Part shown: positions 8,058 through 17,308 of the stretch, piece after piece
Layout of the letters: each line of letters begins with the position of its first letter
Position numbering within the stretch: the first letter of the stretch is position 1
NCBI RefSeq assembly: GCF_001644605.1
Contig: NZ_CP011388.1
Span: forward strand, 892,501 to 956,500
Reading direction: 5' to 3'
Length of the DNA stretch: 64,000 bases
From: Paenibacillus swuensis
GTDB lineage: Bacteria > Bacillota > Bacilli > Paenibacillales > DY6
The notes under the pieces: model-generated
Told to the model about the DNA's origin: nothing
Seen by the model: the letters and a program-made list of their open reading frames with translations, nothing else
The model's database searches: none
Translations under genes and position numbers: made by a program

Positions 8058-9882
8058 CCCTGGCTGTATAAGGTATATGAAAGGTAATCGTCGTTCCCCG
8101 CTCGAGGGCGCTGTTCATGTCCATCCGAAACCCCGATCCGTACTGGATTCTGAGTCGTTCGTAAACATTCGTTAACCCGATGCCGGATACTTTGCCTTGT
8201 TCTCCCGACGATTCCAAAGCTGCATGATGTCCCTCTGCCAACTTGCGCTTCAGCAACTCTACCGTATACTCCGACATGCCTTGCCCGTCATCCTCCACCT
8301 GCAGAATCAATGCGTCTCCCTCCAGCCAAGCCCGGATGGTCAGCACACCTTCATACTGTTTCATCCCGTGCAGGAACGAATTCTCCACCAGAGGCTGCAA
8401 GGTGAATCGGGGAATCTCAGCAAGCAATGCATCCGATGAAACCAGCAGCTCGAGCTTCAATGATTCCCGGTGACGAAACCGCATGAGATCGACATAATGC
8501 TTCACTGTAGTTACTTCTTCATGCAATGTGACAAATTCATTGTTCCGGTTAATCGTCATCCGCAGCAAGGAAGAAAGCGAAGAGATAATGCCCGCAATTT
8601 CCTCATCGCCTTTCATCAGTATCCGCAACCGGATGGAGTTCAGAATATTAAACAAGAAGTGAGGGTTAATCTGGGCCTGCAGAAGTTCCAGCTCCGCCTT
8701 GCGCTTATGGGTCTGTTCCAGCTTCACTTGCTCGATCATTTCGTGAACACTATCCAGCATTTTGTCAAAAGATACCCCAAGCAAGCCCACTTCATCCCGG
8801 CCCGAAATGCCCGAGCGCAATCCCAGGTTCCCCCGCTGCACTTGAGAGGCAATCCGTCCTAATCGTTTCACAGGCTTAGTAAATTGGCCGATCAGAACAA
8901 CGAGAATCACACCGAAGACGGCAAAAAAGATGCCCTGAAACATTAAATTCACGCCGAACAACTCACTGACGTTGCCCACCGCGTCCTGATAAGGCGTCAA
9001 GCTGACGAGAAACCACCCGTTCAGGGCTAGGCGCTTATCCACCCTGACATACTGCGCTTTGTCCACCTGTTGCGTGGAGGTTACCGCTTGATCCTCGGAA
9101 GCGGCCGCCTTGTCGCCAAGCTCCAGTACCGTGCCGATCTTATCTTTAGACGGATGCGAAATAATGACACCCTCTTCATTCACAAGCAGTACTTCCTGCG
9201 ATGAAGAATAATCCGCCATGATGGAAGTCATCTGGCTCTGCAGTTTGCTGACAAACACATAACCGTTCGGTCCGTTCGGCGTAAGCTTCAAGGAACGAAC
9301 AACGGTCACCATCGGCTCAGTGACACCCGCGTCCCCCACAATATAACTGGGATGCCGTTCAATCCATACCGTATTTTCATGCGAAAGCTGTGCGAGCCGC
9401 TCTTTCCAAACGGATTGCTCCGTTACCTCGCGATTGAACAGATATCCGGGGTAATTAGTGACCGGAAACCCGTCCGGGAGCAGGATGGTAATATATTTGG
9501 ACTCGCCGGAGAATGAGAGATTCTCGAGGATATCGGTGATTTTGCGGTAACTGGTAATGTCGAATTTCCCGCCCCACTCTTCCGGCGATTGCCGTGAATT
9601 CCACAAGGCGACAAGGGAATGATTCATCTCTTGATCAAACTGAATATAATTGGAGGCATGCAGCATGTCCTTCATTATGTAATTTACGTAGCTTTCAATC
9701 ACCTTTGTCGCTTCCAGTCCCCGTGCCACCGCTTTCTCCTTAAGCACATCGCTCGCCATGTAGTAGGAAACCGTCAAAGTTATCACCGCCGGCAACACAA
9801 GACATGCAAGAGTGGAAAACATGATTTTCTGCCTCCACGATAACCTGCCCTTCTTCCATCGCCAAAACTTAATGTTGAGCAT
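8026..9882 (-). CDS. YesM-type membrane sensor histidine kinase
   Basis: About 618 residues, starting at the ATG at 9882 (GGGAGG lies 11 bases upstream; a GTG at 9894 would overlap that ribosome site). Order: a cytoplasmic basic start, first membrane helix (MFSTLACLVLPAVITLTVSYY), an extracellular sensor region of about 250 residues that looks dCache-like, a second membrane helix near residue 300 (FFAVFGVILVVLIGQF), a HAMP linker, the His_kinase domain with the phospho-acceptor His in NPHFLFN (about 406), and a GHKL ATPase with QPLVENSFLHG, VEDDGQGM and GIGLTNVYERL. It phosphorylates the YesN-type regulator that follows. A hairpin with T-run separates it from the lyase gene, so the pair may have partly separate expression. 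Confidence 0.94.
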   Translation of the reverse strand: MLNIKFWRWKKGRLSWRQKIMFSTLACLVLPAVITLTVSYYMASDVLKEKAVARGLEATKVIESYVNYIMKDMLHASNYIQFDQEMNHSLVALWNSRQSPEEWGGKFDITSYRKITDILENLSFSGESKYITILLPDGFPVTNYPGYLFNREVTEQSVWKERLAQLSHENTVWIERHPSYIVGDAGVTEPMVTVVRSLKLTPNGPNGYVFVSKLQSQMTSIMADYSSSQEVLLVNEEGVIISHPSKDKIGTVLELGDKAAASEDQAVTSTQQVDKAQYVRVDKRLALNGWFLVSLTPYQDAVGNVSELFGVNLMFQGIFFAVFGVILVVLIGQFTKPVKRLGRIASQVQRGNLGLRSGISGRDEVGLLGVSFDKMLDSVHEMIEQVKLEQTHKRKAELELLQAQINPHFLFNILNSIRLRILMKGDEEIAGIISSLSSLLRMTINRNNEFVTLHEEVTTVKHYVDLMRFRHRESLKLELLVSSDALLAEIPRFTLQPLVENSFLHGMKQYEGVLTIRAWLEGDALILQVEDDGQGMSEYTVELLKRKLAEGHHAALESSGEQGKVSGIGLTNVYERLRIQYGSGFRMDMNSALERGTTITFHIPYTARGESSVHNHVG

Positions 9883-9908
9883 CTTATCGCACACCTCCCG
9901 CCTAACAC

Positions 9909-9963
9909 CAAAAAAGATAGAGAACAGGCGTCATCACTGCCCTCGCGCTGTTCTCTATCTTTC
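9909..9963. terminator. Bidirectional hairpin between lyase and histidine kinase genes
   Basis: Arms AAAGATAGAGAACAG and CTGTTCTCTATCTTT pair perfectly around a loop of about 20 bases. On the minus strand the stem is followed by TTTTTTGG, as in a Rho-independent terminator. It would reduce read-through from the PL8 lyase into the two-component pair. Confidence 0.85.
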
Positions 9964-9991
9964 ATTGTATCATTGTAAGCCTTATCATTGC

Positions 9992-12844
9992 CTATCTTGG
10001 CGTAAGTTTAATATAGTCGTAGGAAAGGTTGAAATCACTGCTCAACGCGTTCTTGTCGGTTACGCTGAACTTAAAATATTTCCACCCGTTGGATGTGAAT
10101 GCGATATCTCCCAGGTCCTGCTCGGCGAATGCCGCCGTAGAATTATACTGGTCAATCACAGGGCCGTAGTTCGTACCCGCTATAGACAGCTGCGCTTTCC
10201 CCCGGTTATGGAACTTTTTAACGCCCACCTTGACGTTGTACACTTTGGCTTCAGGCACGTTGACTTTGTAGAGAACATAATCGCCTGCGCCATGTCCTTC
10301 AAAAATCATGCATTCCCCGGCGCTGCAACCCGCGTCGACCGACTCCCGGTGTATTTGGGTAATCGGGGATACAGCTTTAACCGCTTCCGCCTCATGCACA
10401 ATCGTTGTATTCGTGTTCAGGCTGAACTTCGCCTTGAACGTCTTGCCGCTGGAGCCGTTCACATTCACTGTGATGCGCAGCGGACTTAATTGATTTACCG
10501 TGATGTTGCTGTCAAGATACAGTAATCCCGTCGCATTCTTGCCCACATCGATCGTAATCGTTCCTGTATTGGCTTGAGTCGGATCCGATACCGAAATTTC
10601 GAATTCGCCCGATGTTTCCTTCGTCAGCACGGATGCCTTCTTGTTACTCTTCAGGAAATCCACACGGCTGCCGACGGTTACACCCTTCACCTGGTCGTTC
10701 CAGAAGTTCGCGCCAATCACATTAAGCGTGTTGTCTTTCACCGCTTGTACTTCTGCTGAATTTTCCAGAACCTCGATGTCCGGATTGCCGGCATAGGCTG
10801 TTGTCTGCGACGTCGACATGCCCGGAAGAGTCACGTATTGATAGGATCCGGCTGTCGGATTCGCCCCATGATCAAACCACATGGTCATGTAATTCCGTGT
10901 GAAGGACGGATCGCCTTCGGGAACATTCGAACCGTTGACGTCGGACCACTTGTTCGTCCGCGCTTCCCGCAAGCCTTTCAGATTCGGCGTCATCGGGAAG
11001 TAATACCCTACGTCCGAGCCGGACACATTACCCGCGATATGGGCGCTGCTCACCGCATTGAATGATTTTACCCCTTGCGTCAGGGAAGTGGATTGCAGCG
11101 TTCCGTTCACGGTCCATGCATTGCTGCCGGAAGCATTCAATTTACGATTCTCAATAATTGATTCAATGGTACGGTTGTCCGTAGACGAAATGCCTGTGCC
11201 CAACGACACCACCTCGTCATCGAACATAAACCAGGATTTCTTCGCTTCCAGCGTGGTACCGTCCCCTTTCAGCAACATTCCCGCCGCGCCATATTGATCG
11301 TTCGAAACTCCGCCGACCCAGTTGCTTCCGCCGAACGTGTTCGTGTAACTGCCGTCCGTTCTGGTTTGAGTATCTACTGTAGTCCCCGGCAGTCTGTATG
11401 GATTTACTGTAGGCCAGTAGTCGTCGGTATATTGGCTGGTATCGTTATCGTAGAGATAAGTCATGCCGTCCCCCGTATACCAGCCTTTCTTGTTTTCTCT
11501 GTTCCCAGAATGATATTCGTAGTTGTAAATTCGGGTTGAATGCATGCTAAGTCCAAATCCGTAGCCCGGTCTCAAGTGCACCACGCGGTCCATATCCGCA
11601 AACATCTTGTTCTTCACAAGTTCGCCGCGCGGCGTCACAGCAGCATCGTTCATGATCGCTTTACCCAGCTGTATCATGTTCAGTGAGACAAGCGGACTCG
11701 AGTAGAAACTGTTATCGTTGCCGATCCAGTATTTAATCATGCGCTTATAATTGTAGGCGTCCCCGGGAGGCGCGATCTGCGACAAGCGAATGATTGCGAC
11801 CATCGTCTGGTGACCGGCATTCAGATTGGATGTTGTAGGTCTTGAAATTTCCCGACCGCGCACCATATCCATGATCAAACCGTTCTTATACATTAAAGGC
11901 TCATAAGAATCATACACCCATTTCCACACATTGCTGCTGTTCGGATCCGTCACTTCCCAAGTGGTTCCATTCAGGATGTACATCACATGCGCGATATCCT
12001 TCAGCAGCGTCTTTCCGTAACCGCCGGTATAGGCAAAATTCCCATGTTGGATAAAGGACCCATCCTCATAAAATCCGTCAAGCCGCGTCACATAGGTGAA
12101 TACGCTGTCTCCGCCCGTATGGCCGTCCGTCAGATCGCTTAATCCGTCACGCGCCATAACCATCTTCGTACTGGATTCGCTGATAATCCCGTTGATGACA
12201 TGCACCATGGACCGCCACACCCGGTTCGCACCCCAATATTTATAATCCAATCCCGCCTGATTCGGGGAGAAATGATCGATGGCTCCGATCCAGTTTGCAC
12301 GTTGAGCAGCTGTGAAGTCACTGTACATTAGAATCATGATATCGTTTACAGCCAGCGGAATTCCGATTTCCCAATCCCACCAGTTGCCGTAAGCCGTGCG
12401 AACATAGAACCGATTCGTGTGCATCCAGTCCATGCCGCTGATGATCGCATCCCGCAAGGTCGTATTTCCCTTCAGGGTTGAGCCTGTTGTGGAATACGCC
12501 AACGCCATACCTTTTAGTTTCGTGTAGCTCTTCGTAATATGTGCGGGATCCGTCGTGCTGTTCAGGCTTGTCCACAAACAATTGCATGTGGTTCTGTTCG
12601 TTCCGCTCTGCATCGTATTCAAATCGGCTTGTGCGGTTGCCGTAATATCCGCAATCTTCTGGGCATTAACACTGTCTGTCGGATCATACGAAGTGCCGCC
12701 TGTCAGAACTTCCTTCCATTTGGAGCGCAGACCGTCATAAGGCTGGGCCGCACGCGCTTGATCCGACGGGAAGAACGGGAAGAGTGAGAATACGAGCGCA
12801 AGCACAATGACAGCGATTACATTTCTTTGATTACGAATGTTCAT
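9992..12844 (-). CDS. Secreted polysaccharide lyase family 8 enzyme with C-terminal carbohydrate-binding module
   Basis: A 950-residue exported enzyme with a signal peptide (residues 1-32, ending DQARAAQ). The N-terminal alpha/alpha toroid has the PL8 substrate cleft, including GNWWDWEIGIP near 150. The PL8 catalytic set is visible: Asn in HVINGI (about 217), then His and Tyr in GSFIQHGNFAYTGGYG (about 265 and 274). Beta-sandwich domains follow, and the last 130 residues resemble a CBM6/35-type module beginning VHEAEAVKA. PL8 enzymes cleave hyaluronan, chondroitin or xanthan by beta-elimination; I cannot tell which substrate applies. It sits between the sugar-binding protein and the YesM/YesN pair, so it likely makes the oligosaccharides the transporter imports. 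AGGGGG ribosome site before the ATG. Confidence 0.92.
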   Translation of the reverse strand: MNIRNQRNVIAVIVLALVFSLFPFFPSDQARAAQPYDGLRSKWKEVLTGGTSYDPTDSVNAQKIADITATAQADLNTMQSGTNRTTCNCLWTSLNSTTDPAHITKSYTKLKGMALAYSTTGSTLKGNTTLRDAIISGMDWMHTNRFYVRTAYGNWWDWEIGIPLAVNDIMILMYSDFTAAQRANWIGAIDHFSPNQAGLDYKYWGANRVWRSMVHVINGIISESSTKMVMARDGLSDLTDGHTGGDSVFTYVTRLDGFYEDGSFIQHGNFAYTGGYGKTLLKDIAHVMYILNGTTWEVTDPNSSNVWKWVYDSYEPLMYKNGLIMDMVRGREISRPTTSNLNAGHQTMVAIIRLSQIAPPGDAYNYKRMIKYWIGNDNSFYSSPLVSLNMIQLGKAIMNDAAVTPRGELVKNKMFADMDRVVHLRPGYGFGLSMHSTRIYNYEYHSGNRENKKGWYTGDGMTYLYDNDTSQYTDDYWPTVNPYRLPGTTVDTQTRTDGSYTNTFGGSNWVGGVSNDQYGAAGMLLKGDGTTLEAKKSWFMFDDEVVSLGTGISSTDNRTIESIIENRKLNASGSNAWTVNGTLQSTSLTQGVKSFNAVSSAHIAGNVSGSDVGYYFPMTPNLKGLREARTNKWSDVNGSNVPEGDPSFTRNYMTMWFDHGANPTAGSYQYVTLPGMSTSQTTAYAGNPDIEVLENSAEVQAVKDNTLNVIGANFWNDQVKGVTVGSRVDFLKSNKKASVLTKETSGEFEISVSDPTQANTGTITIDVGKNATGLLYLDSNITVNQLSPLRITVNVNGSSGKTFKAKFSLNTNTTIVHEAEAVKAVSPITQIHRESVDAGCSAGECMIFEGHGAGDYVLYKVNVPEAKVYNVKVGVKKFHNRGKAQLSIAGTNYGPVIDQYNSTAAFAEQDLGDIAFTSNGWKYFKFSVTDKNALSSDFNLSYDYIKLTPR

Positions 12845-12879
12845 AATTAACCCCCTAAGTGTAGTTTCTTATTAAAGAT

Positions 12880-12903
12880 GAAGACGGGCCCAAACCCGTC
12901 TTC
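12880..12903. terminator. Intra-operon hairpin between binding-protein and lyase genes
   Basis: GAAGACGGG and CCCGTCTTC form a 9-bp perfect stem with a 6-base loop, just 3' of the binding-protein gene on the minus strand. There is no long T-run after it, so it is more likely a processing or partial-termination hairpin that protects the binding-protein message than a full terminator. Confidence 0.65.
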
Positions 12904-12916
12904 AATTGTAACCAAC

Positions 12917-14269
12917 TTATTTCTTGTTCGCATCAATCACTTTCTGTACAGATTCTTTGGCATTCTTAACCGTTGTGTCCACGTCTTGTTTCCCCAACAG
13001 ATATTTCTCTGCTTCCGCCTTGAACGCTTTCTCCGCGTCGCTCAGGAAGGGAATGGCCTGCCCCGGTTTACCTAACTGGGATACTTTAATAACGTGCATC
13101 AGGGATGCTTTATCTACATTCTCTGGTGTCTTGGTGGAAGCGACAATATCGTCGACAATCTTGCCTTGATCCGCTTTCTTCCAAGCTGATAACTGCTTCG
13201 TCAAGCCGCTGCCTTCGGTTGTGAAGAAACGGGCGAATGTATATGCGGCTTCTTTATGCTTGGATTTGCTATAAATAACAATTGGATCTGCGACACCGCC
13301 GGTATAGCTCGGATCCGTTTTATTCTGCTTCGGCATCGGGGCGAATACGGTCTGGAACGTTGCCGGAATCTTGTCATTGCCGCCGGATTCAGCGATCATC
13401 CATGAACCGATGGGCAACATGCTTGTTTTGCCGTTGAAATATTGGTTCCGGTAAGGAATTTTCTGCGAGATCACATCCACGTAAGGCGTGGCGGACTTGT
13501 CGATGTTCTCCATCTGATTGCGGAGCTCCAAAGACTTCTTCACCAGCGGATGATCCACATTGTTCGTTACTCCGTCGTCTTTAATGATCGTTTTGTCCGT
13601 TGAGGAGTTGGAACGTAACATCAGGTAGTGGAAGTAACCCCACTCGTGAAAGTGCGCGCCGTACCGCTTGGCCGCGCCTTCGCCCTTGGTCAGCTTCTTG
13701 GCGTAGTCTTTAAACTCTTCCCAGGTCCAGTCCGTCGGCACAGGAAGTCCCGCTTCATCCAGATGCGCTTTGTTGATCATCACGAAATCCGGGCCCATTT
13801 TGAAAGGAAGACCATACACTTTATTGTCCAGCTTAAATTCATAGTGGTACTCGTCCTCGTACTTCACGCCTTCCTTCTCTATATAAGCGTCCATCGGCTC
13901 CAATACACCGCTTTTGGCCCGCTGGGCTATGGCATCTCCTGTTAGCTGAAACACATCCATTTCGTCATTCGTCGCCGTCATCAAATCCAGTTTCTTGATC
14001 GTTTCATTGGAGTTATTCTCTACCAGTGTGACGACGTCTACTTGAATATCCGGATTCTTCTTCTGGAATGCGTCCACAAGAGGCGCGTATACTTCCTTCT
14101 TCTCCCAAGTGTGGAACTTGATCGTTACGGGTGCGTTGGTTTCTGCGGTGTTGGTCTTTCCGTTCGTTGCAGCCGCAGGTTCATTGGTGTTATTGCTGCC
14201 GCAACCGGCCAGCATGGAAGCCGCGAGCAAGGTTGATAACACCGTTGGAAGCCATTGTTTCTTAAACAT
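12917..14269 (-). CDS. ABC transporter sugar-binding lipoprotein
   Basis: A 450-residue extracellular solute-binding protein. The signal peptide ends in the lipobox LAGC with Cys at residue 23, so the mature protein is lipid-anchored to the outer face of the membrane. The body has the class-1 solute-binding fold (VTIKFHTWEKKEVYAPLVDAF; later PIGSWMIAESGG; TGGVADPIVIYSKSKHKEAAYTFARFF). It captures an oligosaccharide and delivers it to the two permeases encoded just upstream. No ATPase gene is present; these systems normally share an MsmX-type ATPase encoded elsewhere. A GGGAGGG ribosome site precedes the ATG, and a cre-like site lies about 70 bases upstream, suggesting CcpA control and a separate start of transcription. 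Confidence 0.94.
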   Translation of the reverse strand: MFKKQWLPTVLSTLLAASMLAGCGSNNTNEPAAATNGKTNTAETNAPVTIKFHTWEKKEVYAPLVDAFQKKNPDIQVDVVTLVENNSNETIKKLDLMTATNDEMDVFQLTGDAIAQRAKSGVLEPMDAYIEKEGVKYEDEYHYEFKLDNKVYGLPFKMGPDFVMINKAHLDEAGLPVPTDWTWEEFKDYAKKLTKGEGAAKRYGAHFHEWGYFHYLMLRSNSSTDKTIIKDDGVTNNVDHPLVKKSLELRNQMENIDKSATPYVDVISQKIPYRNQYFNGKTSMLPIGSWMIAESGGNDKIPATFQTVFAPMPKQNKTDPSYTGGVADPIVIYSKSKHKEAAYTFARFFTTEGSGLTKQLSAWKKADQGKIVDDIVASTKTPENVDKASLMHVIKVSQLGKPGQAIPFLSDAEKAFKAEAEKYLLGKQDVDTTVKNAKESVQKVIDANKK

Positions 14270-14335
14270 AAGAACCCTCCCTGAACTTCTCTAATAGTTG
14301 CTTCTTTTTGGTGCTGTTGTTACTTTACCATGACT

Positions 14336-14351
14336 TTGAAAGCGCTTAAAT
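14336..14351. promoter_or_regulatory. cre-like catabolite repression site
   Basis: TTGAAAGCGCTTAAAT matches the CcpA consensus WTGNNARCGNWWWCAW at all but one fixed position. It is 67-82 bases before the binding-protein start, a plausible place for catabolite repression of this sugar locus. Assigned by pattern only. Confidence 0.5.
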
Positions 14352-14392
14352 ACAATATCTTTACTAAGTGGCGAATATTTTGACTTCCTATG

Positions 14393-15223
14393 TCAACCTT
14401 TCACGCCGCCCAGGGAAATCCCTTCAATGACATGCTTTTGGCCCAAAATAAAGATGACCACCAGCACAATAATCGCCGATACCGAACCTGCCATGATCAG
14501 GGAATAGAAATCTCCGCTTTCGGAGGCGAATTTACGAATACCCAACTGGATGGTGAACAGATGATCCGACCTCAGAAACACCAGCGGATTCTGATAATCG
14601 TTCCAGGTCCATATAAACCGAAGGATTGCATAGGTCGCGATGGCCGGGCGAACCAGCGGCAGCGCAATGGAGAAGAAGGTGCGCGTGTGTCCCGCTCCAT
14701 CTATCTTCGCGGACTCGATGAACTCGTTGTGGATCCCCATGAAGAATTGTCTGAGCATGAACGTTCCCAATACGCTGAAGGAGCCCAACAGGATCAGACC
14801 GACATGGGTGTCGAACAGCCCCAAGTACCGATACACCAGAAACTGTGGCACGATAATCGTAGGGTGAGGGATCATGTAAGTAACGAGCACGATCATAAAG
14901 ATAACATCTCTTCCTTTAAATTTCACCTTGGCGAAGCCGTAAGCCGCCATACAGGAAACAAGAACCGATGTGACCGTCGTAAGCACCGACACTTTGATGG
15001 AGTTCAAGTAATAGGTCATGAACGGGTACTCCCCGGTCCACACCTCTTTATAATTGTTCCACGCGTTCCACTGGGTAGGAATCCATTCGATCGGATAATT
15101 GAACACATCGGCTTCCATCTTCATGGAAGCGGACAGCATCCACAGGAACGGTAGCAAGAACACGATGCCGACGGCTAACATGATGAGTGTTGTAATGCTT
15201 TTGACCCAATTAAAGTGTTGCAT
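14393..15223 (-). CDS. ABC sugar permease, MalG/UgpE type
   Basis: A 276-residue inner-membrane permease with six predicted helices, starting with KSITTLIMLAVGIVFLLPFLWMLSASMK. The EAA loop that docks with the shared ATPase is visible near residue 180 (EFIESAKIDGAGHTRTFFSIALPLVRPA). It pairs with the MalF-type permease encoded 28 bases upstream and with the lipoprotein encoded downstream to import an oligosaccharide. GGGGGAA ribosome site before the ATG. Length and topology are normal for the family. Confidence 0.94.
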   Translation of the reverse strand: MQHFNWVKSITTLIMLAVGIVFLLPFLWMLSASMKMEADVFNYPIEWIPTQWNAWNNYKEVWTGEYPFMTYYLNSIKVSVLTTVTSVLVSCMAAYGFAKVKFKGRDVIFMIVLVTYMIPHPTIIVPQFLVYRYLGLFDTHVGLILLGSFSVLGTFMLRQFFMGIHNEFIESAKIDGAGHTRTFFSIALPLVRPAIATYAILRFIWTWNDYQNPLVFLRSDHLFTIQLGIRKFASESGDFYSLIMAGSVSAIIVLVVIFILGQKHVIEGISLGGVKG

Positions 15224-15251
15224 ACCGGTATTCCCCCTTCTCTCGCTCCTG

Positions 15252-16199
15252 TTAGTAGTTGACCCATTTCTTCTGACCGTACCATTGAATCAGCGTAATC
15301 AGGAACACGCCCAGGAACAGGAACCACGCAATCGACGAGGCATAGCCTGTCTTGAGACTCTCGAACGCCGACGTATACAAATAATACACGACAACGGACG
15401 TTGAATGTGCCGGGCCGCCTTGGGTCAGAACCGCGATTAGATCAAACACCTTGAAAGAGCTAATGATTCCGGTAATCAGCAGGAAGAAGGAGGTCGGAGA
15501 CACCAGCGGCAAGGTAATGCTGCGGAATTTAACCCAGCCGTTCGCGCCGTCGATATCAGCCGCTTCGTACAGATCGCCCGGGATGGATTGCAGCGCGGCC
15601 ATGTAGATAATCAAATTAAAGCCGATGCCGATCCACACCATAATCATCATGACGGAAGGCAGTGCATAGTCCATGTCCGCCAGCCACATCGGGGGATTAT
15701 CAATACCGATCGAAGTCAGCATCTGATTGACGGGTCCGAAAGAAGGGTGAAAGAGCACCTGGAACACAATCGCAACCGCAACTACACTCGATATGTAGGG
15801 CATGAAATAAATGACCTTAAAGAGGTCCTTGAAATACACATGTTTATGAATGACAATGGACAAAATCAAACTAATCATCATCGTAACCGGCACCACCAGC
15901 ACGAGGACCAGGTTATTCTTCGCGGAGGTCAGGAAAACGTCATCTTGCGTCAGCGTCTTGTAATTCTGCAAACCGACAAAGTTAATCTCCTGAATCGGAG
16001 AGACGAAACTCCAATCGGTGAAGCTTAAAACCAGCGACAGCAGAATCGGAATGATGGTGAAGATGATCAGGAAAATTAGCATCGGACCGATAAACACGTA
16101 TCCCGCCAGGGTTTCCCTCCATGCTTGAACGTTCATTTTACGTTTGGACAGTGCGATTGGCTTGGTGAATGCGGCCTGATTCTTGGTTAGCTCAGCCAT
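15252..16199 (-). CDS. ABC sugar permease, MalF/UgpA type
   Basis: About 315 residues from the ATG at 16199, which has AAGGGG 9 bases upstream; the ATG at 16208 abuts that site and is less likely. Six membrane helices start near residue 30 (LAGYVFIGPMLIFLIIFTIIPILLSL). The EAA loop is present (DLYEAADIDGANGWVKFRSITLPLVSP). It is the first gene of the six-gene minus-strand locus (permease, permease, binding protein, PL8 lyase, kinase, regulator). It forms the import channel with the second permease. The promoter should lie in the 150-base gap shared with the divergent methyltransferase gene, though I cannot place it firmly. Confidence 0.93.
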   Translation of the reverse strand: MAELTKNQAAFTKPIALSKRKMNVQAWRETLAGYVFIGPMLIFLIIFTIIPILLSLVLSFTDWSFVSPIQEINFVGLQNYKTLTQDDVFLTSAKNNLVLVLVVPVTMMISLILSIVIHKHVYFKDLFKVIYFMPYISSVVAVAIVFQVLFHPSFGPVNQMLTSIGIDNPPMWLADMDYALPSVMMIMVWIGIGFNLIIYMAALQSIPGDLYEAADIDGANGWVKFRSITLPLVSPTSFFLLITGIISSFKVFDLIAVLTQGGPAHSTSVVVYYLYTSAFESLKTGYASSIAWFLFLGVFLITLIQWYGQKKWVNY

Positions 16200-16290
16200 G
16201 TGTGCCATCCCCTTTCATGTTTCCCACGCGTTCTTATAGGATCATTATGGGGAAATTAGAAGGGAAAGCGTAGCCAAGATTATGACCAGT

Positions 16291-16321
16291 TTGAAAAAAT
16301 ATTGACTTCTTCCTGTATAAT
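16291..16321 (+). promoter_or_regulatory. Candidate sigma-A promoter for the methyltransferase gene
   Basis: TATAAT at 16316-16321 is a perfect -10 box 32 bases before the methyltransferase ATG. The best -35, TTGAAA at 16291-16296, gives a 19-base spacer, longer than ideal. Pattern match only. Confidence 0.45.
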
Positions 16322-16353
16322 CAATACTACTAACCGATGATAGGAGCAAACCC

Positions 16354-17103
16354 ATGGATCGCAACAGATTTTCGCAAATCGCGCACCGCCTGCATGACTT
16401 TCACAACCCCGTTTCCGAGGACAAAATAGAGCGCATCATCCGCCTCCTCCCCCTGCAAGCCGGACAAACCGTCCTGGACATCGGCGCGGGCAAGGCGGAG
16501 CTGCTGTTCCGCATCGTTGAGCGCTTCGGCGCGCACGGCATCGCCATCGAAGAGCATGAAGGCTCGATGGATGACGCGAAACGCAGAGCTTTTGGCCGTA
16601 TTCACGAGGAGGAAGTAACATTCTTGCGGGAGGATGCGAAGCTTGTGCTGCCACAGTTAGGCGAGCACATGATGGATCTCGGCATCTGCATCGGATCCTC
16701 CCATGCCTTGGGGGGACTGGATGCAACGCTGGAGGCATTGAACACGATGGTTCGGCCGGGCGGGTACGTTCTGCTGGGCGAAGGATACTGGAAGAAGACT
16801 CCTGATGCCGTTTATTTGGAGGCTTTGGGCGCAACCGAGGACAGCATGCTGACACATAACGGGAACATCGAAGCGGCGATGAAGGCCGGGATGATCCCGT
16901 TATACAGCCTTGTGGCGAGCGAGGATGACTGGGACGCTTATGAAAGCTTGTACGCTTACAGCGCGGAACAATATGCGTTCGAGCATCCGGAGAATCCCGA
17001 CCGCGAGGCGATGCTGGCCCGCATTCGGGAGTGGCAGCGGATGTATCGTCAGTGGGGCCGGGATACGATGGGTTTTGGGTTGTATTTGATGCGGAGAGGT
17101 TAA
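16354..17103 (+). CDS. Class I SAM-dependent methyltransferase
   Basis: A 249-residue soluble protein with the Rossmann methyltransferase core. Motif I, VLDIGAGKAELLFRI, is at about residues 40-54, and the post-I acidic position lies in IAIEEHEGS. Motif III-like LNTMVRPGGYVLLGEGYWKKTP follows near 130. The C-terminal half (residues 170-249) is helical and probably covers the substrate. The methyl acceptor cannot be told from sequence. AGGAG lies 7 bases before the ATG. The gene stands alone, divergent from the sugar operon, and ends before a strong terminator. Confidence 0.85.
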   Translation: MDRNRFSQIAHRLHDFHNPVSEDKIERIIRLLPLQAGQTVLDIGAGKAELLFRIVERFGAHGIAIEEHEGSMDDAKRRAFGRIHEEEVTFLREDAKLVLPQLGEHMMDLGICIGSSHALGGLDATLEALNTMVRPGGYVLLGEGYWKKTPDAVYLEALGATEDSMLTHNGNIEAAMKAGMIPLYSLVASEDDWDAYESLYAYSAEQYAFEHPENPDREAMLARIREWQRMYRQWGRDTMGFGLYLMRRG

Positions 17104-17132
17104 TTTATAGCGAAGACGGCTAAGCGCGATTA

Positions 17133-17200
17133 ATGCTCCCCTTTTCGGTAAACAGGTGAAATAATTTAACCTGTTAACGTGATGGGGAGCATGTTTTTTT
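17133..17200 (+). terminator. Rho-independent terminator after methyltransferase gene
   Basis: Outer arms ATGCTCCCC and GGGGAGCAT enclose an inner stem AACAGGT/ACCTGTT, followed by GTTTTTTT. A two-level hairpin with T-run, oriented for the plus strand. Confidence 0.88.
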
Positions 17201-17308
17201 ACATTATGAGCTAAGCCCCGTCAGCAGCATGAAGGCTGGAGTTGTGGATATCGGCGGACCGGAACGAATGCCGACCGTTCGTTTCCAAAGCGGTGTCAGC
17301 TGCGGCGG

